Shown here in pieces: positions 10,856 to 20,186 of a DNA stretch of 35,172 bases (the first letter of the stretch is position 1; each line of letters begins with the position of its first letter). Made by a program: the position numbers and the translations under genes. The DNA lies in NCBI GenBank assembly GCA_015501075.1, contig JADNYJ010000335.1, positions 1 to 35,172 of the forward strand, given 5' to 3'. The notes beneath the pieces are model-generated. The model was not told where the DNA came from, made no database searches, and saw nothing but the letters and a program-made list of their open reading frames with translations. This DNA comes from Gymnopilus junonius. Its lineage: Eukaryota; Basidiomycota; Agaricomycetes; Agaricales; Galerinaceae.

Positions 10856-12069
10856 ACTGCAGAGGGATGAGTCTTGCGAAAACAGGTTGCCGCGGTAAGA
10901 CGATGGGTGATGATAGTAAAAAGCAGACGCCCACAAATGGTTCGCCTTATAAAACAGAACTCGGAGCACAGGAACACCTGTCAAATCAGGCTTGGGACTT
11001 TAAGATCTAGGGATGGGGACGTCGTTCACACACCACAGCAGCCTGCCGGTTGGATGGCTCAGGGTCTCTGTTGGGCAGTTATCCGACAATTCAATGAAAC
11101 CAGATTTTCTTCGCATCACGAATGCTTCATTTCCTGAATTCGCGGTCGCCTACAGGAGACCACGAGGCCTCAATCTCTAAGGTTGAAAAAACTTTTTTGG
11201 TATGTCTTGAGGCGCGTCAATTCCACCGCTCGGCTCCCCCTTATCTTCTGGAATTCTCGTGGTAATTTTCTCCTTCTTCAGGTATTGATTAATGCGGATA
11301 ATCAATGCATGTTGATAAGAGCGTGGATTTTGTGAAGTTTTGCGGACGCTCATCACCATGTTTATCGTATGTGGAAGGGTGTGTAGACCCTTCTTTTTTT
11401 CTGTCAGGGCGTTCGACATGCCACTGTGTCTGCGAACCAGAGGTCCCGAAATCCGACGCAGGGTGCACCTTTCAATACCATTACTGGACGATCTAATCGC
11501 AAAAGCAGTGAGCCAGGCTCCAGCATGTTGGCTATCTTTTGCTATTCCTCACCGGGGTGGCATCTGCTTCAAAACTCCCTTCAGACTGTATACAGGCCAT
11601 CTAATTTGCCATCTAGTCAGAATCCAGTGCTCGGTAAATCTGGGCTTGAAAGTGTCCGTACCTATAAAATAATACAAGGTTGTTACCCTAACCTCTGAAG
11701 CGGCTAATTGTTCGTGTCGGGGCTTTTAAACACAATGGCACCATCCTAAGTGCTGGTCCGAAAGGTCCAGATTTAAATGTGGTTGTCTGGCGAATAAACG
11801 TGATCTTAGTCGTTGTTGCATTGTAGTCCATATTTGGCTAAACTCAAATGTCATTTTTCCCTTCATTTTCGAACTGCATCTGGAGGAATTTTAGACGCGG
11901 ACTGATGCTTTTGGCACTTTTACGCCACTGTTACCTTTCTTAGTTCCGGCATTCACCTCTTGAAAGATGATTTTACTGATCAACCAAAGATTGATCTTTG
12001 TATAAAATATTGGCTTGAAATAAGCTCATAGTTGACTAATGGTAGGGCCAGTTAAGGTATACGATGGGC
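10856..12069. other. Intergenic region, no supported gene
   Basis: About 1.2 kb containing the promoter of the minus-strand Ser/Pro-rich gene on its left side and the 3' flank of the broken APH-like gene on its right. Several overlapping open frames around 11300-11700 show no conserved motif or plausible splice structure. I see no repeat or RNA gene. Confidence 0.5.
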
Positions 12070-12983
12070 CTATATGGCCCTCTCGACTGTAAGTTCAGCT
12101 TCGTAATGTGGAAAAATGTCTGTGAAAACTTTCTTCCATCCTAAGTATCGTTGACGAATATAGAGCGATCGCGTATATTCCCAGTATTCTGGCATCCATC
12201 CTGCACACTCCCAGTCAACCAACGCACATGGGCGAAGGTCGTGGTCAACAAGGATATTGTGAGGTGTAATATCACCATGCGTAAAGCATTCTCTATATCG
12301 CGTATTTACCCGCTTTTCCAACGCCGCCCGCAGCGCATCATCATAGGGTTCCCATGGTTGGCAGAAGATCTGAGCATGAAACTCGTCTTGGGAGACGAAT
12401 GGATCGACAGGGGATGTCCGATACGATACGACATCACGCCCGTACCTATAGAACCAGAGGTTGTATGGTCATCTGGTGGCGGTAAACAACGCAGCTGTTC
12501 GAACCACCCACGCAGTGTTTCCGTAAACATGACACGCTTGTCTTCTAGCATTCAATCTAAAGTGACTCCCATAGGTCCGTATTCTACCCCTTTAACACCA
12601 GTCGTGAGTAGAAATTTTTCTGCGGCGGAGCAGCGATCAATCACATACAGCACGCGTGGTACAGGGATTGTCGTATTCTCTGCAGCATACTGAATTGCGA
12701 GAGCCTCTGTGACGACGAATTCAGCGCGTTTTCCAAATAAGTTGAACGGAACAAGATGTGTCATGCAAGGGGACGATGTTTGTCCGTCTAGCCTCCTAGA
12801 GAAACGCCAAAGAGTTCGATAGACTGCCAAGCGCACACCAGAAGGAACACGGAGCCATGCAGACCATAAAAGATCGGCGAGATTGTAATATTCGGTCAAA
12901 TGGTGCTCAGTTAAATTTGTGAGATATCCTAGTACGTACCGTCGGTGATATACGAAGGTCAGCTTTAGTTGTGATTCAGCCAA
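12070..12983 (-). pseudogene. Broken aminoglycoside-phosphotransferase-fold (APH/ChoK-like) gene
   Basis: Intronless relic of the large fungal APH-like kinase family, whose substrates are mostly unknown. The N-terminal part runs from 12983 (MAESQLKL) through a nucleotide-binding lobe region including EALAIQYAAENTTIPVPRVL. An in-frame TGA at 12554-12552 follows GPMGVTLD, and MLEDKRVMFTETLRGWFEQL continues directly in the same frame. A second lesion is a 5-bp tandem duplication (CGATA twice on the + strand, 12419-12428). It shifts the frame inside SYRTSPVDPF, after which QDEFHAQIFCQPWEPYDDAL continues in a different frame. The catalytic loop HGDITPHNILVD and the DxD-type segment LVDWECAGWMPEYWEY are intact downstream. 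The TGA could come from a CGA arginine codon by one C-to-T change. Two independent lesions of different kinds argue for real decay. Confidence 0.85.
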
Positions 12984-13518
12984 TCAGAATCCCGAGGAAA
13001 GACCGAGGAAAGATGAGATGCGAATACAAACAAAAAGGTGGCACGAAGAAGCCAATAACAGAGGAACAAGGAAGGATGACTTGTCACTTGATCAACGGCT
13101 GTATTAATATTCTGTAATCAATTTCTCGGGAGACCGTCACACGCTCTGAACTGCTCTTGAGTCTTACTCTGTTCCTTTCCGAACCATCTTCTAATTCTTT
13201 GGGTCCATGGATTCTGCTGGGCACATTTTCTGTTATGCAGTCATTGTGGAAGGATAATACTATGCAAACTCTTACTAAATGTTTGAGAATGGTGATATCG
13301 ATGATGATAATGGCGAGGACGACGAGACTTTGACAATGAATCGGACATCACAACTTATTCGATTTTACCTCTTTATGCTTCAAGACAAAAGGGCAGTGAG
13401 ATATTCATCATTTCAAATCATGGAAGGTGCGAAAGTAGGAACATGGAGACGTATAATTGATGAGCAAGTATGAGTTCTGTCTCAAACTTTGGAAAACAAT
13501 TCAGTGAAAAAACTTCAG
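12984..13518. other. Intergenic spacer, no gene seen
   Basis: About 530 bases between the 5' end of the broken APH-like gene and the 3' end of the PEBP-like gene, both on the minus strand. It must hold the former promoter of the kinase relic and the PEBP terminator region. I see no coding structure or repeat. Confidence 0.5.
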
Positions 13519-14243
13519 TTACTTTGTGGTCTCAGTGAAGAAAAACGTGGCTCCAACGAGCTTCATCTTGTATTTCCCCCCGAATTCCACAGCCTTCCAC
13601 TTTTGGCGATCTGCAGGTTCTGCCTTATACTCCACAGCATCCTTGGGAATACCGGCACCGCTAGCAGGTTCACGAAACAGGAGAAAGACTGAAATCGAAT
13701 TCGTTGAGTTAACCGAAATGAGGAGCTAATTGAAGTTCACGCGCCATATCTGTGAGGACCCGAACCTGCTGGAGGCGCCGGCGGATACCAAGGGGTCACT
13801 GTGTTCCCCGATGTAGCCACAAATTTTCCTTGAACATCCGTTGCATCGACTTCCGGCAATTTCAACCCAGTTACCTAGGTATGAGGTGAACTACATTGTC
13901 CTAAGAATGCAAGACAAAAGTCAATATTTACCACCCAGTGTCTAAATTCACGGAATTTTGGGGTCTCGCGCGACGGAGCGTCGGGATCAGTCATAACAAG
14001 GGTATACGTAAAGTCACCCTCAGGAGCAAAAAGTGGCTGAACTTTGATTTTAGGTTGCTTCAGAGTCAGCTTTCTGTCGAGGGCGGGGCCAGGTTTCGCA
14101 ACGTTTGCTTTAATGTCCTCCCAGACAACTGAGAAAAAGACTTCAGGTCCAAAGGTAGCCGCAGCAGGGATCACATCATCAATGACTTCATTCCTCTGTA
14201 GGATTTCGAGCCATTCATGAGCCTTGTTGAGAGGATTGGTCAT
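13519..14243 (-). CDS. Phosphatidylethanolamine-binding protein (carboxypeptidase Y inhibitor-like)
   Basis: PEBP-fold protein of 203 residues, related to yeast Tfs1, which inhibits carboxypeptidase Y and binds phospholipids; the role here is inferred from the family. Exons (descending) are 14243-13932, 13874-13745 and 13688-13519. The two anion-pocket motifs are present: DPDAPSR, followed by FREFRHWVV, and GPHRY at the end of exon 2. The C-terminal part reads [14 protein letters not shown] and ends FFFTETTK. The first intron is GT-AG. The second (13744-13689) must begin with GC (TATG|GCGCGT) to keep YVFLLF; the only nearby GT, four bases on, shifts the frame. No signal peptide is evident, so the protein is probably cytosolic. 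A TATA-like element and a 14-base palindrome lie about 90-110 bases upstream of the start. Confidence 0.92.
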
Positions 14244-14326
14244 TTTGAGTTGGGAATGTAGGCTTAGGTGTTGGACGTCAGAAGCAGAGTTGTGGGTGCT
14301 CGCAAGCTATGACGACATTCTAAGAC

Positions 14327-14351
14327 TATTTATATACCGGCGAGCTCGCCG
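14327..14351 (-). promoter_or_regulatory. TATA-like box and adjacent GC palindrome upstream of the PEBP gene
   Basis: On the minus strand, TATATAAATA (14336-14327) sits about 85 bases before the start codon at 14243. Directly upstream of it is the perfect 14-base palindrome CGGCGAGCTCGCCG (14338-14351). The palindrome has the form of a dimeric transcription-factor site, for example two inverted CGG half-sites as bound by zinc-cluster factors. This is inference from symmetry and position only. Confidence 0.45.
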
Positions 14352-15141
14352 ACCTGGAACTTTCCAATATGCCGCTTTGCGTGACTTTGGCGTGACGCGT
14401 AACCTGCTTCCTAATTTTCACCACGGATTGCCATCGCTGCCACCTCAGCTTCGAACCAACTGCATAATGTTAAGCAAGAAATGGGGTGTTATATTGTAAA
14501 GACTACTGATCTTCGCATTTCCGCAGCATTCCATTTCTTGCTAGATTGCACTCATAATCAACTGCCTCCCATCGTCTAAAATTTCATCATCAGATCCAAA
14601 TCAGTTATGGCGAACGGTCATATCAAATTCTCCCAGAATATATACCATGATCACATTACGCGGTACACTTCCAATCCCGAAATAATAATATCATGGGTCA
14701 GGCATGCGCGCGATAGCCACGTGTCTCCTTCCGTCCGACTGCTCGTCATTCTGCCTGATCTTTTCTCTAGATCTCTCTCTGTTCAATGCTTTGTCCTTAT
14801 TCCAAATCCGATACCTGGCGGATTCAGGCGCTGATGAGCCTGATAATCATCATTGTCGCATCGCGCCCAATGACCCTGCAGTCCAATCCGGTTCAAGGTA
14901 AGTTTAACCTAAAGATCATAACTGCTCAAATTAGGATATTCCATTCGGTTCCTGTTGCTTTCGTCTCACTATGGCATTCTTATGCATGGAGAAGGTTCTA
15001 TATTGTCAAATGACGCCGCTCGCCACGTTTGTTTACTGCTTCTCTTCTTCTCTGGTCACAGGACGTTTGGTCTTTTTTTCTTTATAACCTCGGTGTTTGA
15101 AGCAGAATGCCTGACTTCCCTTTTACTTCATTCCAGTAGCC
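14352..15141. other. Divergent promoter region between the PEBP and amylase genes
   Basis: About 790 bases between two divergently transcribed genes. It must carry upstream control of both. Short open frames around 14600-15010 have no recognisable content. I cannot point to a specific carbon-catabolite site with confidence. Confidence 0.45.
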
Positions 15142-17756
15142 ATGCGACTTTCAGGAATTACTGCCGTCTTGTTGGGGACTATACCATATACTTCCTCTAA
15201 GCTAGGACTCTCTGGTTCCGCTGCGAATTATGCTTTACAACAGAGGGCTCCGACAGGGCCTAAGGCGGTGATCATCGAGATGTTTGAATGGAACTGGGAT
15301 AGTGTGGCTGCAGAATGCACGAACTTCATTGGCCCAGCAGGATATGGCTTCGTTCAAGGTTCTTTCATTCAACTCCACGGAGAATAAATCACGAAATTTT
15401 AAAACAGTTAGCCCTCCCCAGGAACACATAACAGGTTCTCAGTGGTGGACTGATTATCAGCCTGTATCGTATATTCTGACATCGAAGCGCGGCAACCGAG
15501 CTCAATTCCAAAGGTCGGGCTGTCTTTTTTTGGGTCCATATGAGTCCATATGTCATTTCTAACTTTTCGGATTAAAAGCATGGTGAACACCTGTCACGCA
15601 GCTGGTGTGGGAGTCATCGTAGGTCAGTATGCTTGCAACTGTATATAATTGTCATACTGAACGACCTGAACGTATTTAAAGACACTATATGGAACCACAT
15701 GACCGGAAATGACAATGGTACCGGCGTAGCAGGAAGTTCCTACACCCATTACTCCTACCCGGGTATTTATCAGGATGATGTGAATATTTCGCCGTAATGT
15801 TTGCGCTTGAGATTTCATTTACAGTCTGACAGAATTTCCACCATTGTGGTCTTGAACCCAACGACGACATTGTCAATTATGACAACCGGATAGAAGTTCA
15901 GACCTGTCAGTTGGACGGTTTAGCTGAGTATGTCCTCGTGTTTATGACTTGTCATCTCTCTTTACTAAGTAGACATTCGCAGCGTTGGAACTGATACAGA
16001 AATCGTTCGTAGCCGGCTCGCACAGTACGGCAATGACCTACTGTCACTTGGTGCTGATGGCTTGCGATTGGACGCTGCCAAACGTAAGACGTTCTGGTTC
16101 AATCCAAACCTAGGCTTATCTAATTCATCATCGTTTGATCGACAGACATTGCAGCAACTGACATCTCGAATATAACCAGTAGACTGTCGAGGACTCCATA
16201 TATCACCCAAGAGGTCATATGGGGAGCAGGCGAGCCCATTCAACCATCGGAATATGTCGGAATAGGCGAGCAAAATGAACTTGTTGTATTCTTTCTACTT
16301 CTACTGACATACCTTTCTAGGCGATGTGCAAGAGTTTGTACGATTTATGTTGTGACTTGGGCGGACTTGAACCACTCTAATAGGTTCAGATACACCTCAG
16401 CCTTAATGAATGCTTTTTCCAGCGGAAATATCTCCGGCCTTCAGAGTCTGGACAATCTAGGTCTGGCAAGTTAGCTTTGTCGCTGTGCTACTCTAATATT
16501 CTATGCAGGTTGGGTATCTGGAACTCAGGCAAACGTCTTTGTTGCCAATCACGATACAGAAAGAGTGGGTTTTCTTCGTCAGTTTCTCAAGGATGATTCA
16601 CTTGACTCTCGTCCAGAACGGCAATTCATTGAACATAAATTCGCCCTCTAATACGTACATTACGGCGACTATATTTTCCCTTGCACACCCTTATGGGACA
16701 CCCACGATTCTCTCGAGCTTCTCTTTCTCTGCATATGATGACGGCTCTCCGAATAACGGCAAACAATCTTCTTTGGTTGATAATTCCTCATTTTCTAACA
16801 GAATGTTTCTCATTAGGTGCAGGAACTTGTACATCTACAGGAGGTTCGGAGGGCTGGCTCTGTCAACATAGATATGTAGGCATCAGCGGTATGGTTGGAT
16901 TCCGCAACAATGTTGGTTCAGCGCCTCTGACAAACTGGGTATCTCCTCAACCCCAACAAATTGCATTTGGCCGAGGTTCGTGAACCTTAGAGATTTTTTT
17001 GCCAGATCTATCTGCAAATCGTTCACAGGTGCACTTGGTTTTGTTGCGATTAATAATGCCGACACGACTTGGAGCACCGTCTTTACGACATCTTTACCTT
17101 CTGGTTCATATTGCGATGTTATAAGTGGCATATCTTCGTCCGGATCATGTACAGGAATGGGGTATAGCTCATTCACTGGTTGGTCCATTATGTCGTCCTA
17201 AACCAGGAAACCATTTCAGATTCACGGTGTCAGGCGGTACTTTTACCGCATCAGTGCCTGCTCGAAGTGCCATAGCCATTCATACGGGAGCCCAAGGCAA
17301 AGGAGCTGCGATAGCTCTTGTAACTTTCGAGGAGACTGCCACGACGACATGGGGAGAGGTGACTGGCGAATTATCTGAGAATCAATTTCAGTGACACCTA
17401 ATTTCTATCAGAATCTCTTTCTTACTGGTAACCTTTCGGAACTTGGAAACTGGGCACCAGCTTCGGCCGTAAGTTTGTGCCAATTAGTACTTCGCCTCAT
17501 ACTGACCACTGTGGTAGGTTGCTTTATCGTCTGCGAGCTATCCTGTCTGGAGCGCTTCAATCCCACTTCCTGCTGGAACAACATTTCAGTATAAATTCAT
17601 CCGAAAGGAGACGGACGGCAGCGTATGTCTTAATAGCTTGGACAAGCAATAGCTGACTCTTTCTCCGACGTTCAGGTCATCTGGGAGTCGGATCCCAACC
17701 GTCAGAATACTGTTTCTCTCACTCCCATTCAGACTCTGGTATCGTCATGGAGATAG
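15142..17756 (+). CDS. Secreted alpha-amylase (GH13) with C-terminal CBM20 starch-binding domain
   Basis: Endo-acting alpha-1,4-glucanase for extracellular starch; 580 residues. Exons: 15142-15359, 15409-15513, 15579-15622, 15682-15779, 15833-15927, 15983-16083, 16146-16265, 16321-16333, 16384-16460, 16509-16564, 16617-16758, 16817-16975, 17029-17161, 17220-17358, 17412-17468, 17518-17622, 17676-17756; the total is a multiple of three. A hydrophobic N-terminus ([12 protein letters not shown]) looks like a signal peptide. GH13 motifs follow in order: VDTIWNH, the nucleophile Asp in [10 protein letters not shown], the acid/base Glu in ITQEVIWG, and [21 protein letters not shown] and IAFGRG are typical of the bacterial/basidiomycete-type group (probably GH13_32, from memory). 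From about residue 480, [19 protein letters not shown] begins the CBM20, ending in [13 protein letters not shown]. Introns 7 and 11 (16266-16320 and 16759-16816) need GC donors, and exon 8 is only 13 nt. Confidence 0.95.
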
Positions 17757-18064
17757 TCTTTTACTATTGCTAAGGATGAAGTTGCGGTTTGTGAGGTTGC
17801 GCTAGAAAATACTAGCACGGACAATCAGAAAGTCAGTGATAGGACTATGTAGATGAAGTAGAAAAAGAAATATGGCATACAACGCCATTTCTTGCTGTTA
17901 AACGAAGGCGATAAAGTTTATATGTACGATAGATTAAAAATGTGGATAGCGATATGTAGTTTTTTGAAATCATTACCTATGGATAACGATGTTGGCATAT
18001 AGAAAAGAATGACGATGAGAAAAAGTAATAAGGATGGTGAACTTTAGGCGTCCAATTTTCCATT
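17757..18064. other. Convergent 3' spacer
   Basis: About 310 bases between the amylase stop and the stop of the acidic zinc-ribbon-like gene on the other strand. The sequence is AT-rich and fits two facing 3' ends; nothing else is seen. Confidence 0.5.
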
Positions 18065-19354
18065 TCATGATATTCTGATAGGAAAATCGGCGAAGTAGGC
18101 AGCTTCTTCGGCCAAGGCTTGCTCATCCTCGCTAATAGGTCCCTCGGAGGTATTTTCAGTGCTGGCATCATCTTCGCCCTCCGACAGGTCGTCCTCGAGT
18201 TCGTCAAAGTTTTCCTCCCCTGAATCCCATTTCGAATCTCCATCATCTATTTCCGCACTTCCCTGCTCAGGGTCATCCTCAGAAATGTCGTACTCGTTTG
18301 GACAAATGACGGTTGTCGATCCTTCGTGATGTGAGTCGGGGCCATCTTCGCCATCCGACATATCATTGGACGTGGATGAATAATCGTCATCTTCATCCAT
18401 ATTCCTATCCTCCTGAATGCGGGTAATCCAAATTCCGGGGCTTTCTTCCACAGTTTCCCACTTTTCATGCAATTTTCGACTGAAATGGCCTCGATAAGGA
18501 AACAGCAAAGCATCCTCTAATAGACCTTCAATAAATGCAGAACCGTCGAGGTCATCTGAATCAAGTTCAATTCGCCTTCCCAGCTGAATCTTCCAAAAGT
18601 CTCCGGGGCGCATTAAGGGGCCAGAAAAATCTCTGAATATGTCATCATCTGCCCAAGCGTAAATGCCGGCTTCGTAAGAAAATTCCAGGCGAAAGGTTTC
18701 ACACATCAGCCGAGTGGCACCTCTTTGAATAAGCTGCCAGTACTCGTTTTCTCTCGAGCCCTGCTTTACTGGATACTGGGAGATGCAGTATTCCATCGGA
18801 GGAATTTCCCTCAACGGGTCCACATCAAGTACAGGAGTAGTGCCACGAGGGGCAGAAACACGGTCGGGGTGTATCGCCTGAGTAACCGTAGAAGATGATT
18901 CGTGAAATATCTCGTCCTGTACTCAAATAAGTCAAGCATCTTCGTTGAAATAGGGCGTTGTGGCACACCTCCAGATATCGATGCTCTGCGCCGCATCGAT
19001 GACAAAGTCCATCCACTACTTCACTTGTGCACTCCGCGCAGAAGTACTGGTTGTCGTCTCCGAGTATAGGTGTAGGTAGTAACTCGTCATATTCCTCCCC
19101 ATCCTCCCCTCCTTTCTCGTCCGGCTGTGACAGCATTTCATCGTCCAAGCCATATTCGTCCTCGGAATATTCCTCGTTCTCGTTTTGTACCAAGAAGACG
19201 TGGAGGGCGTCTTTGAGCTTCTTGATCTCTGCATCTTTCTGTTTAAGTGCCTTTGGAGAGAGCTTCAAGTTAAATCGAGCGACATGCAAGAATGGCACGT
19301 GGCACTTACTATTTTCTGGCTCGCCAGTCGTGCTTTCAGAGAGGAGGACGACAT
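18065..19354 (-). CDS. Acidic protein with a four-cysteine zinc-ribbon-like motif (unknown function)
   Basis: Exons (descending) 19354-19310, 19262-18969 and 18916-18065 join in frame into 396 residues. The first exon, MSSSSLKARLASQKI, ends on a clean GTAAGT donor; a later in-frame ATG at 19298 lies inside the proposed first intron. After a Lys/Glu helix (residues ~20-40) and an acidic stretch, FCAECTSEVVDGLCHRCG gives a CxxC-x8-CxxC knuckle around residue 90. A conserved-looking core follows: YWQLIQRGATRLMCETFRLE, GIYAWADDDIF, DFWKIQLGRRIELDSDD and WETVEESPGIWITR. The C-terminal ~110 residues are highly acidic (DEDDDYSS, SEGEDD). This resembles a basidiomycete-restricted family I recall only as uncharacterised. 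Nucleic-acid or protein binding is possible, but I assign no function. Confidence 0.8.
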
Positions 19355-19609
19355 CTCACATATACATATATGTAATTGAAGAGTATCGAAGAGCGCCGAT
19401 AAATCAGTGACAGGACTGCTGTGGTAGCTAGGAGATATGTCAGTTCAAAACTGATTTGTTGGCAGGACGCGTTATTTGGCTCTGCTTGGTGTAAAAATAG
19501 AGCAACAATGAAATTTTATGTAATAACAAGTCAAATGAATATTCTGTCATTATTAAAAGTTCTAGATAGGCAAAGATACCACTAGATTTATGCAGTTGAA
19601 TTTATAACA
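19355..19609. other. Short AT-rich spacer upstream of the acidic gene
   Basis: About 250 bases between the start of the acidic gene and the stop of the hydrophobin gene, both on the minus strand. It therefore combines the hydrophobin terminator and the promoter of the acidic gene. The sequence is AT-rich with no further feature seen. Confidence 0.4.
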
Positions 19610-20111
19610 TTACAGATTGATGTCAATGGGAGTGCAACCGAGTGCAACAACTCCATCTAAGTAAGGTAATTTTAGCTCTCCGAAGACATGTTTATTTTTA
19701 GCACTTGCTGAAAGAGTTGTCGGTGCAGCAAACTGGCTGAGCAGAGCTAGAGAAAGACAAATGTTTAGTTTACGCACCTGAATTACGTATATTAATAGCT
19801 ACCAAGAGGTTCCCCCAGCTCCGACGACGGTGATGGGGCTGCAGGTAATGCCAACTGGAACTGTGACATCTTGGACTGAGATGCCCAAAAGGCCGAGAAG
19901 GGCAGAAGCGGCTGGGCTGCCAGCTTGCTGTATGCTGCTGCCTATCAGTAGAAATACAGAAAAACCTCAATGGTAGTGTACAACAATTTATGCAGTACTC
20001 ACAGCACTGGAGACCACCAGTGGTGCACTGGCTGGCAGGAGTGTTTCGACGAACAGGGTTGGCGGCCGCAAGGCTGGCAAGAGCCAGGAAGATGGAGATG
20101 CTGAGGTGCAT
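19610..20111 (-). CDS. Class I hydrophobin
   Basis: Small secreted amphipathic protein that self-assembles on hyphal surfaces; 110 residues. Exons (descending) are 20111-20003, 19941-19803, 19746-19709 and 19656-19610. MHLSISIFLALASLAAANP is a signal peptide. The eight-cysteine pattern is complete: SQC, LQCC, ITC, TSC, VCC and LGC, with a hydrophobic Ala/Leu-rich segment between C3 and C4. The C-terminus is FNGVVALGCTPIDINL, as is usual for class I. The last intron (19708-19657, 52 nt) uses a GCAAGT donor. Without splicing there, the protein would end FSKC with a stop at 19698 and an abnormally short C7-C8 spacing. A TATA box lies about 70 bases upstream of the start. Hydrophobins are usually multigene; only this copy is visible. 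Confidence 0.95.
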
Positions 20112-20178
20112 TTCTTGGCGTGGCTTCTTTTCTCTAGTAAAACTTATCTCACTGATGATTGAAGGTCGAATGCGAGGG

Positions 20179-20186
20179 TTTTTATA
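20179..20186 (-). promoter_or_regulatory. TATA box of the hydrophobin gene
   Basis: TATAAAAA on the minus strand, inside a GGG-TATAAAAA-CCC context, about 70 bases upstream of the hydrophobin start codon at 20111. Its position and sequence fit the strong core promoters of highly expressed fungal hydrophobin genes. Confidence 0.65.

Noticed and set aside
12306..12983. Two adjacent minus-strand open frames as separate genes
   Set aside because: They are contiguous in one frame, separated only by a TGA, and together cover one APH-like protein; they are parts of one broken gene.
16503..16871. Open + strand frame of 122 codons through the amylase
   Set aside because: It reads through two introns and leaves the conserved frame; it arises only because those introns lack in-frame stops.
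19698..19746. Hydrophobin ending FSKC at 19698
   Set aside because: This leaves too short a spacing after the Cys pair. A GCAAGT donor and a downstream exon restore the usual class I ending.
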